From Nitrospirota bacterium (GTDB taxonomy: Bacteria > Nitrospirota > Nitrospiria > Nitrospirales > Nitrospiraceae), in contig JBFMAX010000001.1 of assembly GCA_040755395.1 (NCBI GenBank), positions 611,186 through 675,185 on the forward strand: 64,000 bases of DNA, written 5' to 3'. Numbering within the stretch: position 1 is the first letter of the stretch; every line of letters starts with the position of its first letter. Position numbers and translations under genes: made by a program. The notes beneath the pieces are model-generated. The model did no database searches. It saw only the letters and a list, made by a program, of their open reading frames with translations, and was not told the DNA's origin. This document shows positions 1 through 8,467 of the stretch, one piece after another.

Positions 1-7
1 AGGAGAA

Positions 8-164
8 GGAAAAGGGGTCGGGAGTCTTTTGTTGTTGTGGGGTCAGAGGCTGGCTTCGGCTACCGCCTGGAAAGATTGTCGTTTTGGGGCTGTGAAGTAG
101 AGGGGGTTGCGACCGACGCCACCGTCTTCTGCTGAGCCGAGGAGAAAGACTCCCGACCCCTTTT
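8..164. repeat. Inverted pair of a 20-base REP-like word
   Basis: The word AAAGGGGTCGGGAGTCTTTT lies at 11-30 and its inverse AAAGACTCCCGACCCCTTTT at 145-164, enclosing 114 bases with no convincing gene. The same word recurs at 1938, 2065 and, inverted, at 2206. Short GC-rich words of this kind commonly accompany REP-associated transposases of the IS200/Y1 type. No such transposase gene is in the window, so that link is an inference. Confidence 0.6.
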
Positions 165-182
165 GTTCAGACCATGTTCTGA

Positions 183-665
183 TCAGGACGCCTTCAGTTC
201 GCCCAGCAGCCCAGCGATGGCCGCGCCGAGCGCAAGGTCGGTGGGTGTGCCGAACACCTGGCCCCGGCGTCTCCCCAATCCATCGATCAGAATGGTCGTA
301 GGGGTCCCGCGCATCTGATAGGCTCGCATCGTCATCGGGATCGGGTGGCCGTCCGTTGTCGGCTCATCAACCCCGATTGGGAACTTGATACGATACTCAT
401 GTAGGAATGCCTCCAGCGCCTCCGGGCCCATGACGCTATGATGCTCGAACACCGTATGCAGTCCCACCACCGCTACGGGCTCCTCATCGAACGCCTCGGC
501 CACGCGTTGGGCTTGGGGCAATCCGTGCGCCACACAGCCCGGACAGAGCATTTGAAAGGCATGTAGTACCACCACCCGACCACGAAAGTCGGCCAGGGTC
601 AGGGGTTCCTTCGCGTTGAACCAACGAATCGTGCGCCACTCCGGCGCTGGTCCTGACACGTTCAT
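183..665 (-). CDS. Redoxin / thioredoxin-fold protein with CPGC motif
   Basis: This is a 160-residue thioredoxin-fold protein of the AhpC/TSA-TlpA redoxin type. The dithiol motif is C41-P-G-C44, preceded by a beta strand (VVVLHAF). A cis-proline-like segment, RGTPTTILID, lies near residue 125, as expected for a thioredoxin active site. There is no signal peptide, so it probably acts in the cytoplasm as a thiol-disulfide reductase or peroxidase partner. I took the ATG at 665 because the nine extra residues from an ATG at 692 add nothing recognisable. It runs in the same direction as the protoglobin gene upstream, so the pair may form a small redox unit. The substrate cannot be read from the sequence. 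Confidence 0.75.
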   Translation of the reverse strand: MNVSGPAPEWRTIRWFNAKEPLTLADFRGRVVVLHAFQMLCPGCVAHGLPQAQRVAEAFDEEPVAVVGLHTVFEHHSVMGPEALEAFLHEYRIKFPIGVDEPTTDGHPIPMTMRAYQMRGTPTTILIDGLGRRRGQVFGTPTDLALGAAIAGLLGELKAS

Positions 666-839
666 CTGCCAGCCGGCTTGCCGTAGGAACATTCCGCGAC
701 CTCTCCGTCAATTCTGCGGTGGAGCTTCTGCCGCCGTGCGTGCGCTCGAGGTTGTCCCGGACTCGTCGACGGAACAGGGCCTCCAAATCTCGCTCCGGCT
801 GCGGCCGGGAGTAGCTCGCCCGCAGCCGGAGCGTTTCGA

Positions 840-1436
840 TCAGAAATCACCGGCTTTCACATACGGATGGCTCCACAGAATCGCCTGGAGCAGGCAGGAT
901 TTGAGCCACGCTTGATACATCTTCTCGACCTCCTCCGGCGAATGCCCCTTCTTCGCAAGAAACGGTTTCAGCGTGAAAGTGACAGGATAGATGAGCGCAA
1001 GGAGGTACCGGAACGGCACGTGGTCCGCCGCTGCAACATGGTCCGTCTGATTTTTCTTGGCCCGATGATGCCGGAGCCCGATTTCGTGCTGGTAGTCGAG
1101 CCATTTCTGGTCATACTCCGCCCGAGCCGTGTCCAAGATCCATTGGCCGAACCGCTTGCGCACGGCTGCCAGGTAGTCGTTGAGGGGCTTGCCATCATTC
1201 CGTCCCGTGAAGGCCGCCAACAGGTGCGGATGGTTCCCCACGAAGCCGTACCAAACATCGAGGATGGCCTCGACTTGGTCCTTGACGATGTCGTAGGATT
1301 GCCGCAGCGCCTTTGCATCGTCGTCGGTGAACAGCACGCTCTGCTTCATCAACTCGAAGTCCGCGTGACTCACCGGTGAACGCGGCACAGCCGCGGTGCC
1401 ATAGGTGTACCCGGGAATTGATGGTGTGTATGTCAT
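840..1436 (-). CDS. Protoglobin-family haem protein
   Basis: The 198-residue product looks like a single-domain protoglobin, the fold shared with globin-coupled sensors. It binds haem and may sense or detoxify O2, CO or NO. A helical core runs from about residue 25 to 195. The stretch HEIGLRHH (117-124) matches the F-helix region carrying the proximal histidine, and FRYLLALIYPVT lies near residue 145. No signalling domain is attached. The ATG at 1436 is chosen because AAAGGAGTG sits just upstream, although the frame stays open to 1850. An HxlR-type regulator is transcribed divergently about 130 bp away and is the likely controller. Protoglobins of about this length are common in Nitrospira-like genomes. 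Confidence 0.85.
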   Translation of the reverse strand: MTYTPSIPGYTYGTAAVPRSPVSHADFELMKQSVLFTDDDAKALRQSYDIVKDQVEAILDVWYGFVGNHPHLLAAFTGRNDGKPLNDYLAAVRKRFGQWILDTARAEYDQKWLDYQHEIGLRHHRAKKNQTDHVAAADHVPFRYLLALIYPVTFTLKPFLAKKGHSPEEVEKMYQAWLKSCLLQAILWSHPYVKAGDF

Positions 1437-1518
1437 AGCTTCACTCCTTTCATGAATGGATCGATCGCTGATGCCTGCTAGCGTGCACAACATCCCCTCT
1501 CTGCCGCAAGATCGCACC

Positions 1519-1550
1519 AATCGGTACCGAGGGCACCAAAAAGTACCGTG
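1519..1550. promoter_or_regulatory. Candidate operator between protoglobin and HxlR genes
   Basis: The divergent intergenic region contains the perfect 10-base palindrome TCGGTACCGA (1521-1530) and a second GTACCG half at 1543-1548. HxlR-type winged-helix regulators often bind GTAC-containing dyads in front of divergent genes. The location between such a regulator and its neighbour makes this the best operator candidate. No binding data are implied. Confidence 0.4.
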
Positions 1551-1563
1551 GGCCCGATCTGGC

Positions 1564-1899
1564 ATGGCTGGGCTTTCCGCCTCTGCGGAGGCACGCCCAA
1601 GCGTCGCCGCTATGGTCGAAGACGTGATCGGCTGCAAATGGACCGTTCGGCTCCTGTGGCTGTTGTCCGACAGGCTGGCCCGACCCAGTCGGTTGCTCAA
1701 GGCCTGTCCTGGCCTTTCGACCAAGGTGATGAACGAGCGCCTGCGGAAACTCACGCGCTTTGGGCTGCTCGACCGCCGGGTCCGCGGCGAGAAGCCGCCT
1801 GTTGTGGTCGAGTATCGCCTCACGCCGTTGGGGAGACGGTTTATGCGCATTTTGGCCGAGGTGAAGAAGCTTCAAGAGGAGTTGGATGCGCTTCTCTGA
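1564..1899 (+). CDS. HxlR-family transcriptional regulator
   Basis: This is a winged helix-turn-helix protein of the HxlR (MarR-like) family, about 111 residues from ATG 1564. The family signature is present: the IGCKWTVRLLWLL segment, the LSTKVMNERLRKL recognition region, and the wing VEYRLTPLGRRF. These proteins bind DNA as dimers and commonly answer redox, formaldehyde or quinone stress. The start is uncertain. ATG 1564 has a weak ribosome-binding site, an upstream ATG at 1456 would add 36 low-complexity residues, and ATG 1612 would still keep the core. It is divergent from the protoglobin gene and probably autoregulates from the shared region. The 3' end abuts a duplicated repeat block. 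Confidence 0.8.
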   Translation: MAGLSASAEARPSVAAMVEDVIGCKWTVRLLWLLSDRLARPSRLLKACPGLSTKVMNERLRKLTRFGLLDRRVRGEKPPVVVEYRLTPLGRRFMRILAEVKKLQEELDALL

Positions 1900-1930
1900 A
1901 GCCCTCGATCGTGGCGATGCGTGGCGCCTC

Positions 1931-2184
1931 GAGCTGGAAAAGGGGTCGGGAGTCTTTGTTCGGCACCGCAAGTCCCCGCACACAAGGAATGCGGCGGAGG
2001 AGCGCAGTAGTTGGAATCGAGGTGCGTATGTTCTTTGGTGCGTCTCCTGTTTCCTTGGAGCTGGAAAAGGGGTCGGGAGTCTTTGTTCGGCACCGCAAGT
2101 CCCCGCACACAAGGAATGCGGCGGAGGAGCGCAGTAGTTGGAATCGAGGTGCGTATGTTCTTTGGTGCGTCTCCTGTTTCCTTG
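1931..2184. repeat. Perfect 127-bp tandem duplication carrying the REP-like word
   Basis: Bases 1931-2057 and 2058-2184 read as identical 127-bp copies in direct orientation. Each contains the 20-base word (at 1938 and 2065). An inverted copy of the word follows at 2206-2225, so the unit resembles a BIME-type REP cluster. The 498 bases between the HxlR gene and the CARF-HEPN gene hold only this block and the latter gene's leader. The open frame running through it is not credible as a protein because it reads the same repeated peptide twice. The copies are not a CRISPR array: there are no spacers and the unit is far too long. Confidence 0.85.
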
Positions 2185-2205
2185 AGTCAGTACCTGAGGC
2201 TCAAG

Positions 2206-2225
2206 AAAGACTCCCGACCCCTTTT
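2206..2225. repeat. Inverted copy of the REP-like word
   Basis: AAAGACTCCCGACCCCTTTT is the reverse complement of the words at 1938 and 2065. With them it can form a long stem about 170 bp upstream of the cas operon's first gene. It could act as a transcript boundary or as a mobile-element footprint. Confidence 0.6.
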
Positions 2226-2397
2226 CTGCCCCCTCTGCCCCCATCGCGGCAACGTTTCCGGAGTTGCATCCGCTTGCTCGCTGCGATATGACACCCTCGC
2301 GCGATGGTCTGGCACAAGGCGGTTTAGGGCTCCTGCCGCGGTGCGAGTTCCGGCAGGACCATCGCAGCACTCTCGCTCACACCACCAGGAGGACACG

Positions 2398-3684
2398 ATG
2401 GCGAAGGCGTTCGTCCAATCCGTGGGCACTGGTACGCGACCGGACCAGGATATCACCCAGCCGCTCCTCTGGCATTGGAGGAAAAGCGGCGCCGGGTTTA
2501 CCGTGTGGATTGCGAGCGAGCAAAGCCGACCGTACGCCGAACGGATGGCACGGGACCTGGGGCTGCCACCCGACGCGCACACGATCCGGATTGTGAGCGA
2601 CCCAGACGACGTGGAAACTGTCTATCGCGAGTGTCTGACGCTGTTCCGTGACTTGAACCGACGCGGATTCGGGCCCGACACCATCGAGGTGGACTATACG
2701 AGTGGGACCAAAGCCATAACCGCCGGCTTGGTCTTGGCGGCCGTGACCCATCGGTGCGGGACGATAAGCTACATCAGTGGACAGCGCTTCGCCGGAACGG
2801 TCATCAGCGGGACCGAGCGCCTGGTGCTCATCGAACCCCGGCGGATCTGGGCTGACGAACAGTTGCGACTCGCGGGTGAATTCTGCCGGGTGCAGCGGTT
2901 CGATGCAGCCCTTCAACTCCTGGGCGACTTGAACCCGGCTTGGCTGGGCGACCACGAGCGGCGCCTTATGGAGGCGCTGACGGCGGTCGCCAACGGCTAC
3001 GGGGCCTGGGATCGGTTCGATTACGCGAGAGCCGCCGGTGAGTTGAACAAACTCTTCCATGCCGATGTGGAAGAAGCGAGGCCGTTTCGTCCAAACGCCG
3101 AGACTCCTGCGCGCTTGCTCGGCTTGAAGCCGGACACCGGCTACTCAGCCGACCGGCTGGCCGATCTTCTGAACAACGCCGGACGCCGGTTGGAGGAAGG
3201 GCGTTACGATGACGCGCTCGCTCGGCTGTATCGGCTCGCAGAGATGCTGGCGCAATGGATTTTACAGAAAGACTTTGGAATCGATACGGCTGCCGTGGAT
3301 CTCAGCAAGATCCCCGATCAGCTCCGCTCGGAGTTTGCCGCCACGGCCGCGTCCACGCGCGAAATTCAGATCGGCCTCGAGCGGGATTATCGGCTCCTGA
3401 AGGAACTGGGTCATCGGATCGGACACAAGTTCGACGAAGCGGAGTTTCGCGGGATCGGGGTGCTCCTCAAGAAGCGAAATGTCTCGCTCCTGGCGCACGG
3501 CCTCACTCCGATTTCCAAGGGCGATGTGGCGTCGCTGTACCAAAAACTGCGCGGCTTGGTCGCGTCCGAAGTGACGGATTTCGATGACCGGTGCGCCGAG
3601 CTGGAATTTCCATGGCGGCGCACGAGTCAACCTGGGAATTCCCCTCATCCTTGCCCTCTCCCCCCCGGGGAGAGGGAGAAGTAA
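2398..3684 (+). CDS. CARF-HEPN CRISPR ancillary ribonuclease (Cas02710/Csm6-like)
   Basis: The 428-residue protein resembles the Cas02710 (TIGR02710) family. The N-terminal CARF Rossmann domain starts SVGTGTRPDQDI, with the ligand-loop signature DYTSGTKAITAG near residues 100-112. The helical C-terminal half carries the HEPN RNase motif R360-N-V-S-L-L-A-H367 (R-x6-H). In characterised relatives, CARF binds cyclic oligoadenylate made by Cas10 and switches on HEPN RNA cleavage. ATG 2398 is fixed by AGGAGG at 2387-2392. The last roughly 15 residues are encoded by a GC-rich palindromic repeat and are probably not functional. The gene heads the cas operon 19 bases before cas2. No Cas10 is in the window, so any activating signal must come from elsewhere. 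Confidence 0.8.
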   Translation: MAKAFVQSVGTGTRPDQDITQPLLWHWRKSGAGFTVWIASEQSRPYAERMARDLGLPPDAHTIRIVSDPDDVETVYRECLTLFRDLNRRGFGPDTIEVDYTSGTKAITAGLVLAAVTHRCGTISYISGQRFAGTVISGTERLVLIEPRRIWADEQLRLAGEFCRVQRFDAALQLLGDLNPAWLGDHERRLMEALTAVANGYGAWDRFDYARAAGELNKLFHADVEEARPFRPNAETPARLLGLKPDTGYSADRLADLLNNAGRRLEEGRYDDALARLYRLAEMLAQWILQKDFGIDTAAVDLSKIPDQLRSEFAATAASTREIQIGLERDYRLLKELGHRIGHKFDEAEFRGIGVLLKKRNVSLLAHGLTPISKGDVASLYQKLRGLVASEVTDFDDRCAELEFPWRRTSQPGNSPHPCPLPPGEREK

Positions 3685-3690
3685 GGGGTA
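3641..3690. repeat. GC-rich palindromic repeat at the end of the CARF-HEPN gene
   Basis: CCCTCTCCCC (3654-3663) pairs with GGGGAGAGGG (3667-3676) across a three-base loop. Weaker flanking pairing (CCTCATCCTT against AAGTAAGG) extends the dyad. Versions of this element are widely dispersed in bacterial genomes, and a looser copy occurs at 8541. Here it supplies the gene's stop codon and separates it from cas2. Confidence 0.7.
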
Positions 3691-3703
3691 GCAGGAGCGA
3701 GGC

Positions 3704-3982
3704 ATGCGGCGCTTGTATCTTGTCGCCTATGACGTCTGTGAGCCGAGCCGCCTGAACCGCGTGCGCGAGTTCCTCAAAGGCTACAGCACCGGCGGGCAGA
3801 AGTCGGTGTACGAGTGTTGGCTGTCGGGGACCGAATTCACCGAAGTGCTGGAGACGCTGCGCCGACTCATCGCGCCTGACGAGGACCGCATCCACGTCTT
3901 CGCGCTGGACGGCCGGAGCCGGCCCCAAACCCTGGGGATTGCGGTTCCGCCGTCGGACCCCGCATTCTTTTATTTCGGATAA
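3704..3982 (+). CDS. cas2: CRISPR-associated Cas2, first copy
   Basis: The 92-residue ferredoxin-like protein has the usual Cas2 length. The N-terminal strand LYLVAYDV carries the conserved aspartate near residue 10, and helix SRLNRVREFLKG follows. In known systems a Cas2 dimer holds two Cas1 dimers together during spacer capture. A ribosome-binding site (AGGAGCGAGG) precedes ATG 3704. The gene lies 19 bases after the CARF-HEPN gene and 15-18 bases before cas1. It differs clearly from the second Cas2 encoded at 5718, so the two are not a recent duplication. Confidence 0.9.
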   Translation: MRRLYLVAYDVCEPSRLNRVREFLKGYSTGGQKSVYECWLSGTEFTEVLETLRRLIAPDEDRIHVFALDGRSRPQTLGIAVPPSDPAFFYFG

Positions 3983-4000
3983 ACGTCATGGGAGTCTGTG

Positions 4001-4963
4001 ATGGGTGGAACGGTCTATCTGGATCGCAAGGATGCCGAACTCCGGCTCGACGGCGGGGCGCTGGCGGTCTACGCGAACGGCGAGCGCGAGGGAATGGTGC
4101 CGCTGGCGCCTGTGGACCGGGTCGTGCTGATCGGCAATCAGACCGTCCACACGTCCGTGCTGCATCGCCTGGCGGAGCAGGGCGTCGCGGTGTTGTTCCT
4201 CTCGGGACGCACGCAGGCCTTTCGCGGCCGCCTGGTCGGCCGCCTGCACAATCATGCGCGGCTGCGCTTGGCTCAGTACGCCGCACACCGTGGCCACCTG
4301 GCTTTCCTGCTGGCGAAGGAATGGGTGACGGCCAAGCTCGACGGGCAGGCGGGGCTGTTGCGCGAGGCCGCCGATGCGCGGCCGGATCAGCGAGCTCTCC
4401 TTCTGCGCACCGCCGAGAGCATCGACGACACCCGCGCCAAGGCCGCCGAGGCCGGCAACGTCGAGCGGCTGCGCGGGTTGGAAGGCGGAGCCGCCGCGGC
4501 CTACTTCGCCGCGCTGCCGGCCGTGTTTCCCCCGAGCCTCGGGTTTGAAGGACGGGAGCGGCGGCCTCCGCGCGATCCCGTGAACGCCCTCTTGTCGCTC
4601 ACGTATACGCTGGTGCACTGGGAGTGGGTGCGCGAATGCGAGCTGATCGGACTGGATCCGCTGGTCGGCTTCTATCACGAGCTCGAATACGGCCGCGAAT
4701 CGTTGGCCTGCGACCTCCTCGAGCCCTTTCGACCGGCCGTGGATCGATGGGTGTGGGAACTGTTCCGCACCCGGCGGTTCGAGCGTCGCGACTTTGCCTC
4801 GGACCAGGATCGGCCGGGCTGCTCGTTGAAGAAAAGCGCGCGCAGCCGATTCTATGCCGCCTACGAAGACTGGATCGCTCCGCACCGCTCGCGCATGCGG
4901 GAGACGGTCGAAACCTTGGCGCGGCGCATCCTGAGCCATGGAGAGAACGCTGTATCTGAATGA
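4001..4963 (+). CDS. cas1: CRISPR-associated integrase Cas1, catalytically complete
   Basis: The 320-residue Cas1 inserts new spacers into CRISPR arrays as part of Cas1-Cas2. It has the N-terminal beta-rich dimerisation domain (TVYLDRKDAELRL) and a C-terminal helical catalytic domain. The metal ligands are in place: E161 in RGLEGGAA, H226 in GFYHELEYGR, and D238/E241 in CDLLEPFRP. ATG 4001 is preferred to GTG 3998 because GGGAG lies six bases upstream. The 3' end overlaps the second Cas1-like gene by 26 bases, which implies coupled translation. Base composition matches the neighbourhood. There is no reverse-transcriptase or Cas4 fusion. Confidence 0.95.
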   Translation: MGGTVYLDRKDAELRLDGGALAVYANGEREGMVPLAPVDRVVLIGNQTVHTSVLHRLAEQGVAVLFLSGRTQAFRGRLVGRLHNHARLRLAQYAAHRGHLAFLLAKEWVTAKLDGQAGLLREAADARPDQRALLLRTAESIDDTRAKAAEAGNVERLRGLEGGAAAAYFAALPAVFPPSLGFEGRERRPPRDPVNALLSLTYTLVHWEWVRECELIGLDPLVGFYHELEYGRESLACDLLEPFRPAVDRWVWELFRTRRFERRDFASDQDRPGCSLKKSARSRFYAAYEDWIAPHRSRMRETVETLARRILSHGENAVSE

Positions 4964-5714
4964 GTCGCCCGGGCTGCGGGTCCGCCGTGACGGTCCGTCG
5001 TTGTGGATCGAGCGACGCCGGACCGCTGGGCAGCGGGTGCCGGTCCGCCTGATTCGCCGCGTGCTCATCGCGGGCAATGTCGCGTTGGACACTGAGAGCC
5101 TGACAGCCTTCGCCGAGCGCGGGGTCCCAATCACCCTGCTGAATCGGGCGGGCGAGCCCGTGGCGGTGGTCCTGGGGTGCGCAGCGGGGCTGTTCGCCCG
5201 GCGGGGCCGACAGGCGGCGGCCCTCGAAGATCCCCGGCAACGGGACCGCCTGTGCGCATGGCTGCGGGCATGGGAACGCGGGCGCCGGTTGGTCCTGGCC
5301 TCCCGCCTCGATCCCGTCACGGCGGCGCGGTGGCGGCGTGAAGGCATGCGGCCGGCGGACTATGACACCTGGATCGAGCGGCAAGCCCGGCTGCGCGGCG
5401 TGTCCCTTCGGCGGCGCGGATTTTTCCGGGCGGCGCTGCAGACTTTGGCCTTGGAGGCGATCTTGGAGGCGGGGTGGGACCCTCACCTGGGCTGGCTGCA
5501 CCGAGCCCAGCCGTTGGGATTCGTGCGAGATTGCGTCGCGGCGCTGCAGGCCGACGCCGATCTCGCCTGGTTGGACAGCGGAGCGGCGGCCGGTGACGGC
5601 ATCGGGGCGCTGCCGCGGGCGTTGGCCGGGCATTTCGAATCCCGTCGCCCGCGCTTGGCGACGCTGCTGCGCCGGCTGCTCGACCAGTTCGCCGTCATGA
5701 TCTGGGAACCGTGA
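4938..5714 (+). CDS. Degenerate second Cas1 (Cas1'), probably catalytically inactive
   Basis: This 258-residue protein reads as a shortened Cas1. The N terminus ERTLYLNESPGLRVRRDG repeats the Cas1 opening, followed by the expected strands (VPVRLIRRVLIAGN, GVPITLLNRAGEPV). The helical domain has GWLH188 aligned with the Cas1 metal histidine and RD198CVA201 aligned with the D-x-x-E motif. By my alignment the last glutamate is alanine, and the first catalytic glutamate is missing: the RGLEGGAA region reads RGVSLRRRG. It therefore appears unable to bind both metals. It is arginine-rich. Position between cas1 and a second cas2, with overlapping or near-touching ends, suggests that it is maintained as a structural partner in the integrase rather than being debris. 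Confidence 0.75.
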   Translation: MERTLYLNESPGLRVRRDGPSLWIERRRTAGQRVPVRLIRRVLIAGNVALDTESLTAFAERGVPITLLNRAGEPVAVVLGCAAGLFARRGRQAAALEDPRQRDRLCAWLRAWERGRRLVLASRLDPVTAARWRREGMRPADYDTWIERQARLRGVSLRRRGFFRAALQTLALEAILEAGWDPHLGWLHRAQPLGFVRDCVAALQADADLAWLDSGAAAGDGIGALPRALAGHFESRRPRLATLLRRLLDQFAVMIWEP

Positions 5715-5717
5715 CCG

Positions 5718-5996
5718 ATGCGGACACGCTATCTCGTGTGCTACGACATCGCCGACGAGGGCCGGCTGACCCGCGTGTATCGGTACATGAAGGGCGTCGG
5801 GGTGCATGTGCAATATTCCGTCTTCCTGTGCTCGTTCACCTGGCCGGAGCTGCAGGGAGTCGTGTCTCGGTTGAACGACTTGATCGACGCGAAGGCGGAC
5901 GATGTACGCATCTATCCCCTTCCATCGGGCGACACGATCACCGCGCTGGGCTGCGGGGACCGGTTGCCTAAGGGCGCAACCGTGGTGCTCCCGTGA
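5718..5996 (+). CDS. cas2: CRISPR-associated Cas2, second copy
   Basis: This is a second complete 92-residue Cas2 with the core strand RYLVCYDI and its conserved aspartate at residue 10. The helix GRLTRVYRYMKGVG and the strand HVQYSVFLCSF follow. It starts three bases after cas1' ends and its stop overlaps the cas6 start by four bases, so it is embedded in the operon. Its sequence diverges strongly from the first Cas2. A plausible arrangement is that each Cas2 serves a different Cas1, or that the two form a heterodimer. That is inference. Confidence 0.9.
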   Translation: MRTRYLVCYDIADEGRLTRVYRYMKGVGVHVQYSVFLCSFTWPELQGVVSRLNDLIDAKADDVRIYPLPSGDTITALGCGDRLPKGATVVLP

Positions 5997-7003
5997 GCGA
6001 GATGCCTGACAACGCGGATCCGGGCCGGACCTCCCTGCCGCTTTCGTTCGGCCGGTTCACGATTGCGCTCAAGCCGGACGCGGCGCTCCCGCTCCCGCCT
6101 TACGCCGGCTCCATGTTCCGCGGCGCCTTCGGTCTCGCGCTCCAACGGGTCGTCTGCGCGACCCGTACGTACGAATGCTCCCCTTGTCCGCTGAGGGATC
6201 GCTGTGTGTATCCGTACGTGTTCGAGACTCCGCCGCCCCCGGACACACGGGTGATGCGCAAGTACCCGGCCGCTCCTCATCCCTTCGTGCTCGAGCCGCC
6301 GGCGGGCGGGCGAACACTGGGGCCGGGCGAAGCCTTCGAGCTCGGCCTCACCCTATTCGGCCGCGCGGTGCGCTGGCTCCCGCATTTCATTTTTACCTTC
6401 GAACGCATGGGCCGGGTCGGTTTCGGCTTCCGCCGGGTAACCGCGATGGTCATCGGAGCCAACGGGTGGGTGGATGGGCGATTTTGCCGAATCTATTCCG
6501 CGGAGGAAGGCACGCTCGCTGGAACCGAGTCGTGTACTCGGACCGTCTACCTGCCGCTCCACCCGCCGGCCGGCGTGGCCAACGGCCACACCAACGAGCG
6601 GGCGGAGATCGAATTCCTCACTCCGGTGCGGGTGAAGTACGGCGAGCGCTTGGCCGCATCCCTGGAGTTTCATGTCCTGGTCCGCGCGTTGCTCCGGCGG
6701 ATCGCCCATCTCTCGTATTTCCATTGCGGCGGCGATCCGTCGGTGGTCGCGTTTCGCGAGTGGATCGACCTGGCGCGTTCGGTGCGGACCGTCTCATCCA
6801 CGCTCGTCTGGTACGACTGGACCCGCTACTCGCAGCGCCGGCAGGAGACGATGCAGCTCGGCGGGTTGTTCGGTCGGGTGACCTTCGAGGGCTCTCTCGG
6901 CCCGTTCATGCCTCTCTTACGGTTGGGCGAAGTGACCCATGTCGGGAAGGCGACGAGTTTCGGTCTGGGACAGTATCGCCTACTCGACGCAACTCCGCGC
7001 TGA
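5993..7003 (+). CDS. cas6: Cas6-family pre-crRNA endoribonuclease
   Basis: The 336-residue protein matches the RAMP-type Cas6 family whose C-terminal domain is seen in many type I and III loci. It cuts CRISPR transcripts inside repeats. Features include SFGRFTIAL at the start, YAGSMFRGAFGLAL, a cysteine cluster (CSPCPLRDRC, about residues 62-71), and the C-terminal RAMP glycine-rich segment VTHVGKATSFGLGQYRL. A single catalytic residue cannot be assigned by eye because Cas6 active sites vary. It overlaps cas2' by four bases and ends the operon, converging on htrA. No repeat array for it to process is visible in this window. Confidence 0.85.
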   Translation: MSEMPDNADPGRTSLPLSFGRFTIALKPDAALPLPPYAGSMFRGAFGLALQRVVCATRTYECSPCPLRDRCVYPYVFETPPPPDTRVMRKYPAAPHPFVLEPPAGGRTLGPGEAFELGLTLFGRAVRWLPHFIFTFERMGRVGFGFRRVTAMVIGANGWVDGRFCRIYSAEEGTLAGTESCTRTVYLPLHPPAGVANGHTNERAEIEFLTPVRVKYGERLAASLEFHVLVRALLRRIAHLSYFHCGGDPSVVAFREWIDLARSVRTVSSTLVWYDWTRYSQRRQETMQLGGLFGRVTFEGSLGPFMPLLRLGEVTHVGKATSFGLGQYRLLDATPR

Positions 7004-7024
7004 CCGTGTCCGGCGTGCGCCCGT

Positions 7025-8467
<1,443 letters not shown>

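Noticed and set aside
1931-2225. Repeat block upstream of the cas operon as a CRISPR array
   Set aside because: The unit is 127 bp with no spacers and only two copies. It contains the dispersed REP-like word and so is a duplication.
2011-2397. N-terminal extension of the CARF-HEPN protein through the repeats
   Set aside because: It reads through the duplication and lacks a ribosome-binding site. The ATG at 2398 has a perfect one and begins the domain.
3986-5347. Long minus-strand frame across cas1 and cas1'
   Set aside because: It lacks any protein-like pattern and is the complement of two well-supported genes.
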